Both the position numbers and the translations under genes were made by a program. This document shows positions 58,338 to 64,000 of a DNA stretch of 64,000 nucleotides, piece by piece; the stretch's first letter is position 1, and every line of letters begins with the position of its first letter. The notes beneath the pieces are model-generated. The model was given only the letters and a program-made list of their open reading frames with translations, was not told the DNA's origin and made no database searches. The DNA is taken from positions 1-64,000 of the forward strand of contig JAAZYR010000006.1 of NCBI GenBank assembly GCA_014239555.1, read 5' to 3'. The stretch comes from Acidimicrobiales bacterium. Its GTDB lineage: Bacteria > Actinomycetota > Acidimicrobiia > Acidimicrobiales > Poriferisodalaceae.

Positions 58338-60752
58338 TTATTCCAGAACCTCAAGCGCGGCGAGGTCGGCGATTTGGTTCGCGTCGTATGCGAGGAAATC
58401 AGACAACACCTCAAAGGTATGTTCGCCAAGAAAAGGAGCTCGCGCTGTAGGCCCGACTTTGCTTCGCGACAAACTAAATCTCGTGTTCTCTACCACGCAC
58501 TGCCGATCCGGATGCTCTGTCCAAATAAAATTCTGCCGATGAGCTAACTGCGTATCGGCGAGACATCCGGTGCTGCTTTGCACGCTATGTGCTGCTATCT
58601 CGTTGTTAATCAAAACAGACATGATCTCTGCCGCAGATCGGGTGAGGGTCCACTTTGTAATCTCCTCCTCAATCCGTGCTTGTGCAGAACGGCGACCCAC
58701 CAACGACGCTAAAGAAACATCGTTCTCTAGGTCACTGCGACCCATTACCTGACACAGCCGTTGCCACTCGTCATCATCCCTGACCGCGATCGCCACCCAA
58801 TTATCGTCACCTGCGCAGGGGAATCCGCCATGTGGAACCATCTCAGGATCGTCATTACCGGCCCGTTGAGCTACGCGCCCGGTGGCCGAAACATCTAACA
58901 ATGCCGGTGAAATGAAATGAAGAGCAGCCTCGGTTTGTGCGATATCGATATATTCACCGACCCCGGAACGTCGTTGATGATCCAGGGCAGCGAGCACGGT
59001 GGCAAGCATGAAGTGAGTCGAGGTGTAATCGGTGTAAGCGCCGAAGGGACCCGTAGGCGCGCGATCTGGCCAACCAGCAAGCCCATAGAAACCTGAGAGC
59101 GCTGCCCCCAGATTTCCGTAACCGGCAAACGTTGAGGTGGGACCGAATTGCCCGGTCAAACATGTCGACAACATCACTAAACGGGGGTTGAGTTCGGTCA
59201 GTGCCTCGTAGTGCAGACCCCAAGATCGCATTGTCCCCGGCGAAAATGATTCACATAGAAGGTCGGCCCACCCCACAAGATCACGAACTACGTCGATGGC
59301 TTCCGGCGAGCGCATGTCCAAGGCCAACGACAGCTTGCCCGCGTTCGCTGTGTCAAAAAGAGCTGACTGTTCTAGTCCAGGTTGGTTGTCCCAGATTGGG
59401 AGAAACCCTCGAGCCGCATCGGGCTTATGGATGGACTCGATTTTCACTACCGTGGCACCGAGATCAGACAGTGCGCGGCTCGCAAAGGGACCAGCTAAAG
59501 ACCACATAAAGTCGACAACCTTTACCCCCTCGAGCGGTGCAAGGGGAGCTGGGTTGGACGTCTTGGGAAGGTCAAGGTGGCGAGGATTAGAAAAAACTTC
59601 GTTGCTATCTGATCCGAGTGGCGCCACCTTCGCAGCGGCCCCCAATGGGTTGTGTCTACATACGGCAAAAGGCCCGGGCGCGGCGACATCCGTTCCGTTG
59701 ACGTCAATTTGGCGGAAATAGTCTCGACTTGCTAACTGTTCGCTACTGAGGACATCGGCCACATCGGCAATAGGTGCCATCAATAACTGCCGATCCATCG
59801 CTATCGACAACAACTCAGATTTGGTTTTCGAAGCAGTACATCGCGCCACGGCAGCCTTAGCGTCTTCCCATTGTTTGACACTCACTTGGCCAGATTCGAT
59901 AAGAGTGGCGAGATTGACCCAATCCAAGCTCGCTAAGTCCGCGGAAACGAAACCCTCCTCCAACACCCAGTCCATTAAACGCCCGGTCATTGGGCCGATC
60001 GCGTCACCGAACACATGGGTAATAGACACGAATCCGTCTCGTGCCGGGTAAACGAGTCGCAGATCGATCGGGCCGATTGAGAGGCCACCGCCTGTTCGAG
60101 TGGGGGTTGGAAAGTTGCAAGCAGCGGCAAGAACACCCGCCTGTGTAGCCATAGGTATGACTTGTTGAGCAGCAACGTCGACAATTTGGCCGAGACCCGA
60201 GCGTCCGCGCTCATATAACGCTGCTACGACACCCCCAGTCAAGACCGCTGCCCCAAAATGAAACGCCTGGGGGAGTGCTACCCGAACTGGGGAGCGATCA
60301 GAGTCACCGGTAAAGGCCATCGTGCAGGCCGACGCCATCAAGGTCAGATCGGTAGCCGGCCATTGCGCCTTAGGGCCGGTGTGCCCAAAGGCGGTCAAAG
60401 TCCCTATTACCAGAGACGGGTTGTTGCGTTGAAGAGTTTCATGACCGAGACCAACTGCCTCAAGTGCGCCGACACCCATTGATTCGATGACGCAGTCAGC
60501 TCCTTTGGTTAGGTCGAGAAGAGCATCTCGCCCTGATAGCGACTCGAGGTCTACGACGACTGATTTTTTGCCGCGGTCATAGGCAGCGTGGGTCAGCGAA
60601 GTTCCAGAAGCATCGAAGGGACCAATTCGACGCGTTCTTACACCATTCGGCGGTTCTATTTTGATGACCTCCGCACCTAACATGGCCAGCATTAACCCAG
60701 CCAGGTGTCCTCTTTCATCTGTCAGATCCAGCACGCGATAAGTCGACAACAT
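58338..60752 (-). CDS. Fused tandem class III CoA-transferase, N-half lacks catalytic Asp
   Basis: An 804-aa protein with two full CaiB domains joined near residue 400. The C-half (GVKVVDFMWSLAGPFASRALSDL, then GATVVKIES; TANAGKLSLALDM; D575 in GAYTDYTSTH) keeps the catalytic Asp 14 residues before ALDHQRRSGVG. At the same place the N-half has F164 in LPQAFHFGAA, though it keeps RGKKSVVVDL and the AEVIKIEPP start. So one active site is probably lost and the N-half may serve structure. The ATG at 60752 begins MLSTYRVLDL; the frame is open 45 nt more. Confidence 0.9.
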   Translation of the reverse strand: MLSTYRVLDLTDERGHLAGLMLAMLGAEVIKIEPPNGVRTRRIGPFDASGTSLTHAAYDRGKKSVVVDLESLSGRDALLDLTKGADCVIESMGVGALEAVGLGHETLQRNNPSLVIGTLTAFGHTGPKAQWPATDLTLMASACTMAFTGDSDRSPVRVALPQAFHFGAAVLTGGVVAALYERGRSGLGQIVDVAAQQVIPMATQAGVLAAACNFPTPTRTGGGLSIGPIDLRLVYPARDGFVSITHVFGDAIGPMTGRLMDWVLEEGFVSADLASLDWVNLATLIESGQVSVKQWEDAKAAVARCTASKTKSELLSIAMDRQLLMAPIADVADVLSSEQLASRDYFRQIDVNGTDVAAPGPFAVCRHNPLGAAAKVAPLGSDSNEVFSNPRHLDLPKTSNPAPLAPLEGVKVVDFMWSLAGPFASRALSDLGATVVKIESIHKPDAARGFLPIWDNQPGLEQSALFDTANAGKLSLALDMRSPEAIDVVRDLVGWADLLCESFSPGTMRSWGLHYEALTELNPRLVMLSTCLTGQFGPTSTFAGYGNLGAALSGFYGLAGWPDRAPTGPFGAYTDYTSTHFMLATVLAALDHQRRSGVGEYIDIAQTEAALHFISPALLDVSATGRVAQRAGNDDPEMVPHGGFPCAGDDNWVAIAVRDDDEWQRLCQVMGRSDLENDVSLASLVGRRSAQARIEEEITKWTLTRSAAEIMSVLINNEIAAHSVQSSTGCLADTQLAHRQNFIWTEHPDRQCVVENTRFSLSRSKVGPTARAPFLGEHTFEVLSDFLAYDANQIADLAALEVLE

Positions 60753-60845
60753 CGTTGCTTGACCCCTTTCCCCGCCGACAGCTTGGCGCGACTGCAAGCG
60801 TTCCGCCAGATGATGGAGAACAACCGATCTAAGAATGCGATCGAC

Positions 60846-62159
60846 CTATGCGCCAGATGCGGCGAAACCTTTATTCAGATCTTCGATGATGTCGTCGAGA
60901 GTTTCGAGCCCCACCGATAAACGAATTAAACCCGGTGAAACACCGGCGTCGTTCTGTTCGGACTCGGTGAGTTGCGAGTGTGTTGTGGAAGCGGGATGAA
61001 TAGCGAGACTTCGAACGTCGCCGATATTTGCTACATGGCTATGAAGCTCTAAGCCATCAATAAACTTTTGCCCAGCTTCGACTCCGCCTTGAATCGTGAA
61101 TGCCGGAACCGAGCCGAAGCCACGACCTTCTCCATAAGCCTGAAGGCGAGAGTGCCAGGGGCTGGAAGGTAATCCCGCGTACTGCACTTGTTCAACTTTG
61201 GGGTGAGCATCCAGATATTCCGCAACTGCTTGAGCATTTGCAAAATGGCGTTCCATACGCAGACTGAGCGTTTCTAGGCCCTGGAGGAAATAAAACGCGT
61301 TCTGGGGAGAGACCGCTGCACCAATATCTCGAAGTAACTGCACTCGTGCTTTTATGATGAAAGAGCCAGCACCTAGAGCGGGCCAGTAGGCCAACCCGTG
61401 GTAGCTCGGGTCAGGTTCCGTGAAGTTGGGGAATCGGCCGCTGGCACCGAAGTCGAACGTGCCGCCGTCAATGATTACCCCCCCTACCGAGTTGCCATGT
61501 CCTCCAATGAATTTGGTCATGGAGTGCACCACAATGTCTGCCCCGAGGCTCAAAGGGTTGAATAGGTATGGCGTCGCAACAGTGTTGTCAACCACTAGAG
61601 GAACCCCGCTGTCATGAGCGATTTGTGAGACCCCTGGGATGTTGAGACAATCGTTCCTCGGGTTGCCAATGGTTTCTCCGTAGAAGAGCTTCGTGTTGGC
61701 TTGGACGGCCCCAGCCCACGCGTCTAGATCATCTGGATCTTCGATGAATGTTGTTTCGATACCCATTTTGGGAAGCGTGTAATGCAACAGGTTGTACGTG
61801 CCTCCATATAAAGACGCGGACGCAACAATGTGGTCACCTACTTCAGCGAGATTCAAAATCGCAAGAGTCTCTGCGGCTTGACCCGACGCAACCGCTAACG
61901 CTCCAGGTATGCCAATAGCTGTTTCAGTTCCACCTTCAAGGGTCTGAAGCCTTGCTTCCAAAACCATTTGAGTTGGATTCATAATCCGGGTGTAGATGTT
62001 GCCTACTTCACTCAAAGAGAAAAGATCGGCAGCATGATTGGTATCGCGAAAAACGTATGAGGTGGTTTGATAAATAGGTACTGATCTGCTTCCTGTTGTT
62101 GGATCGGGTTGTTGGCCTGCATGAATTTGTTTGGTTTCAAATCCCCAGGTTTCGGTCAT
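60846..62159 (-). CDS. metY: O-acetylhomoserine aminocarboxypropyltransferase/sulfhydrylase
   Basis: A 437-aa PLP enzyme of the Cys/Met metabolism family. GFETKQIHAGQQPDP and RSVPIYQTTSYVF open it, SASLYGGTYNLL and the PLP-binding Lys K216 in VVHSMTKFIGGHGNSVGG follow, and YAGLPSSP, FTIQGG and HPASTTHSQL complete the pattern. It makes homocysteine from O-acetylhomoserine and sulfide (or methionine from methanethiol). AGAGAGG 6 nt upstream is the ribosome site and could pair with an upstream CTGCCTC. metX is not in view. Confidence 0.95.
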   Translation of the reverse strand: MTETWGFETKQIHAGQQPDPTTGSRSVPIYQTTSYVFRDTNHAADLFSLSEVGNIYTRIMNPTQMVLEARLQTLEGGTETAIGIPGALAVASGQAAETLAILNLAEVGDHIVASASLYGGTYNLLHYTLPKMGIETTFIEDPDDLDAWAGAVQANTKLFYGETIGNPRNDCLNIPGVSQIAHDSGVPLVVDNTVATPYLFNPLSLGADIVVHSMTKFIGGHGNSVGGVIIDGGTFDFGASGRFPNFTEPDPSYHGLAYWPALGAGSFIIKARVQLLRDIGAAVSPQNAFYFLQGLETLSLRMERHFANAQAVAEYLDAHPKVEQVQYAGLPSSPWHSRLQAYGEGRGFGSVPAFTIQGGVEAGQKFIDGLELHSHVANIGDVRSLAIHPASTTHSQLTESEQNDAGVSPGLIRLSVGLETLDDIIEDLNKGFAASGA

Positions 62160-62162
62160 GAC

Positions 62163-62227
62163 TGCCTCTCTTAGCGTTGTTGGTTGCTACAGAGGGGTGG
62201 ACCAAAGGGTGCTTTCGCCATGAGGCA
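62163..62227 (-). promoter_or_regulatory. Possible SD-sequestering leader of metY
   Basis: In the metY leader CTGCCTC (62221-62227) can pair with GAGGCAG (62163-62169), which overlaps the ribosome site just before the ATG. TTGGT/ACCAA may form a stem inside. This fits a translation switch, but it does not match a SAM riboswitch consensus that I can recall. Confidence 0.3.
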
Positions 62228-62289
62228 GAGGCCAAGCCGCTATCTCTAGGACACTTCATTGCGTCGGTCGCTAGACCTCAGCCATATCC

Positions 62290-62483
62290 CTACACAAGGT
62301 AGGCAAGCACCTTGGGTGTCCACCCCAGGTTGCTGGGTGCACCAAAGTGCACCGCTCTTGATAACGAGACCATCTGAGCATCTTTTGGCGCATCAGGCAA
62401 CTCGATTATTGCGAGAGACTCCAGGGCGTAACCGTTGGACACTTTTTTGATTGAAGTGACGATGGTTTCTCGCTCTGGCACAC
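62290..62483 (-). CDS. Doubtful small frame upstream of metY
   Basis: The frame from a GTG at 62483 codes for about 63 residues (VPERETIVTSIKKVSN, then ESLAIIELPDAPKDAQ). The amino-acid make-up is protein-like and the codons look natural. However, its start lies only 8 bp from the start of the divergent gene at 62491, and no ribosome site is evident. Without it, 62228-62490 holds nothing that I can support. Confidence 0.3.
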
Positions 62484-62490
62484 TGAAGCC

Positions 62491-62757
62491 GTGTCGAGAT
62501 TCCAACGGGTAACTGAGACTGATGAGGCAGGAGCTACGCGGCTCGTCAGCCTAGAAGTCACGGATGAAGCCGTGTACCGAACATCAAAATCTCAAATGTG
62601 GGATGGCCGACTCCCAATAGCGGCCGTAATAGATCTCAACATCAAGCGCGTCGGCTCCTCCGATCTCATAACAGCGAACACCAAGCATGGTTCGATTACG
62701 TGGTCGTTGAAAAATGGCCAGCAATTGATTGACGCGATTGAATCCCACTTCGGTTAA
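62491..62757 (+). CDS. Small hypothetical protein (88 aa), PH-like strands
   Basis: An 88-aa protein with alternating strands (TRLVSLEVTDEAVYRT, AAVIDLNIKRVGSSDLITAN, GSITWSLKNGQQLIDAIESHF) ending in a helix, a layout like bacterial PH-domain proteins. That comparison is only by pattern. The GTG at 62491 has no clear ribosome site, so the true start may be later. It stands alone on the plus strand before the VOC gene. Confidence 0.55.
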   Translation: MSRFQRVTETDEAGATRLVSLEVTDEAVYRTSKSQMWDGRLPIAAVIDLNIKRVGSSDLITANTKHGSITWSLKNGQQLIDAIESHFG

Positions 62758-62868
62758 AAATTCGCTTGTTTCAAAAGGGCAAGAAGCCCTCCGTCAGGCT
62801 GTGCGAGCATCCCAGCGCACCGCCCCGTCGCTAACGCTTAGGCTTCAAGACACAAGACAGGACTCACC

Positions 62869-63636
62869 ATGATCACAGCTATGCCTCGAATAGCAATTGC
62901 CGTAAAGGATTTCGAAAGTGCAGTAGCGACTTTCAGGAATCACTTCGGAATGCCCGTCGCTGATTACTCGCCCGAAACAGTGCCCTCATTGGGTGCACAC
63001 GTTGCTATGTGTCAACCACCGGGAGGAAGCAATATTGAATTGATGGCGCCCTCCAATCCCAACGAACCTCTGAGCCAAGCTCTCCAAAAGTTCCTAGACC
63101 GCCGAGGTGAAGGGATATATGCGTTGATGCTTGAAGCGCCGGACCCCAACGCGGAGGCCGAAATACTTCTGGAACGAGGCGTAAAGGTTCTCCCCTTGAT
63201 GAGAGGTGCGGGCGGCAGAGATATTCACCCCAGTTCGACGCACGGTGTGCTCATCCGCATATACCCAGATGGATCGGTGGTTCAACCTGAAAACGCTGTC
63301 ACCCAAGCACCCAATTATTCGGGAATCCAAAAAGTCGTAGTGGCGACGCGCGACGCTGGTCTCGCATACGACGTGTATTCGCAAGGTCTGGGCTTGCCAG
63401 CCGACCCACCACAAGCAGACCTTGATAGGGGCGTAGTGAGTTCAATAGTCCGACCACCTCAAGGCGGAATTATCGAACTGGCATCACCCATCGACACATC
63501 GAAAGCGGCCGGAGCCGAGATTGACGAATTCCTCAACTCCAACGGAGAAGGAATTTGTTGTTTGGTTCTAAGTGCAGACGACGATGTCCCAGAACGAGAT
63601 ATCAGCCTTTTCGGAACTCGTATTCTGATCTCCTGA
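62869..63636 (+). CDS. Two-domain VOC-family protein (glyoxalase-like)
   Basis: A 255-aa protein with two VOC modules in tandem, about residues 1-125 (RIAIAVKDFESAVATFRNHFG, HVAMCQPPGGSNIELMAPS) and 143-255 (KVVVATRDAGLAYDVYSQGLGL, VRPPQGGIIELASPID). Each ends with an ELxxP phrase holding an acidic metal-ligand candidate, but the typical first His of metal-using members is not clear in either. Methylmalonyl-CoA epimerase-like or ligand-binding roles are possible. AGGA precedes the ATG. Confidence 0.82.
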   Translation: MITAMPRIAIAVKDFESAVATFRNHFGMPVADYSPETVPSLGAHVAMCQPPGGSNIELMAPSNPNEPLSQALQKFLDRRGEGIYALMLEAPDPNAEAEILLERGVKVLPLMRGAGGRDIHPSSTHGVLIRIYPDGSVVQPENAVTQAPNYSGIQKVVVATRDAGLAYDVYSQGLGLPADPPQADLDRGVVSSIVRPPQGGIIELASPIDTSKAAGAEIDEFLNSNGEGICCLVLSADDDVPERDISLFGTRILIS

Positions 63637-63761
63637 TAATTAGCCGTTTGCGGTTGCTTATGCCCAGATGAAGAGAAGCGCGCGACGGTGAGAGTTTCAG
63701 CGCTCGAAGGCCAAAGAGCCGTATCATCGATAGCTACGGTCGAGTCGCGAGGACGTGGACT

Positions 63762-64000
63762 ATGAAAATCGATATTGATCTGGATTACGAGGTCATTGTC
63801 GTAGGAGCAGGTGTAGCGGGGATCTATCAGATCAAGCGCCTCAAAGACATGGGCATTACTGCGACGGTGTTGGAAGCTGACCCGGACCTTGGCGGAACCT
63901 GGTACAACAATCGATACCCAGGGGCCCGCTTTGATTCTGAGAGCTATACCTATGGCTATTCGTTTTCTCAAGAGCTACTAGATGAGTGGGATTGGAAAGA
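63762..64000 (+). CDS. Flavin-containing/Baeyer-Villiger-type monooxygenase, cut by window end
   Basis: The first 79 residues of a class B flavin monooxygenase: VIVVGAGVAGIYQIKRL with the FAD motif G15-x-G17-x2-G20, EADPDLGGTWYNNRYPGAR (the GGTW and YPGAR signatures) and FDSESYTYGYSFSQELL. These signatures are typical of Baeyer-Villiger and related NADPH monooxygenases, which insert oxygen next to ketones. GAGGA lies 8 nt upstream of the ATG. The rest of the gene lies beyond base 64000. Confidence 0.88.
   Translation, partial: MKIDIDLDYEVIVVGAGVAGIYQIKRLKDMGITATVLEADPDLGGTWYNNRYPGARFDSESYTYGYSFSQELLDEWDWK

Noticed and set aside
62160-62290. SAM-I, SAM-II or SAM-IV riboswitch upstream of metY
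   Set aside because: The conserved core sequences of these classes were not found on either strand; only the possible ribosome-site stem is kept as a low-confidence feature.

Overview
The window reads as a chromosomal segment from an uncultured, aerobic, catabolically versatile bacterium. It has moderate GC, dense genes, many actinobacterial-type catabolic families (HxlR regulator, cytochrome P450, treble-clef zinc repeat protein, DHA2 and EntS-like MFS pumps), and many genes that appear to be transcribed leaderless from a TANNNT box 6-7 bp before the start codon. An Acidimicrobiia-like marine or host-associated actinobacterium is my best guess. A SAR202-like Chloroflexota is an alternative, because expanded CaiB CoA-transferases and luciferase-like monooxygenases also occur there. 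I saw no rRNA, tRNA, transposase, integrase or CRISPR array, so nothing marks a recent mobile island.

Layout. 0-3.5 kb: class III CoA-transferase, DHA2 transporter and HxlR regulator. 3.6-7.8 kb: AhpD/CMD-like protein, then cupin, PuuE-type allantoinase and AllA ureidoglycolate lyase (a purine-ureide module), a DUF1330-like protein and an enoyl-CoA hydratase. 7.8-17 kb: CDGSH protein, MFS pump, HsaA-like flavoprotein, GNAT, large alpha/beta hydrolase, NfeD-stomatin pair, a third MFS pump and a frameshifted SnoaL-like gene. 17-22.8 kb: two luciferase-like monooxygenases, CoA-transferase, enoyl-CoA hydratase-like gene, VOC and CMD proteins. 22.8-28.5 kb: minus-strand block of SDR, FAD-linked oxidase, Rieske oxygenase and P450, with a short coupled leader ORF before the P450. 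28.7-32.9 kb: 44-aa membrane protein, structured leader before a MetE/UROD-like gene, DHA2 pump, triple zinc-ribbon repeat protein and ATC-hydrolase-like protein. 33-38.8 kb: SDR-amidase-CoA-transferase operon, cyclic amidohydrolase and MOSC protein.

38.9-48.6 kb is the most unusual region. One plus-strand run carries a Rieske oxygenase, a 2OG-Fe oxygenase-like protein, two tandem paralogous iron-sulfur proteins with identical nine-cysteine spacing, a small coupled unknown protein, an acyl-CoA synthetase, a haloalkane-dehalogenase-family hydrolase, an HsaA-like flavoprotein and a second acyl-CoA synthetase, closed by a strong hairpin. I infer a degradation pathway for an unknown, possibly halogenated, organic acid.

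49-52 kb holds the conserved trio CotH kinase-like lipoprotein, DUF4956 membrane protein and VTC-domain protein. 52-64 kb holds an SRPBCC protein, two divergent acyl-CoA dehydrogenases, two small proteins (one a 34-aa gene with its own ribosome site and terminator), a third luciferase-like monooxygenase, a beta-hydroxyacid dehydrogenase, a fused double CoA-transferase whose N-terminal half lacks the catalytic Asp, MetY, a two-domain VOC protein, and the start of a flavin monooxygenase cut by the window edge.

Together the genes describe uptake or export of small molecules, oxygenase attack, CoA activation or transfer, and beta-oxidation-like processing. Product assignments are family level, and substrates cannot be read from sequence.
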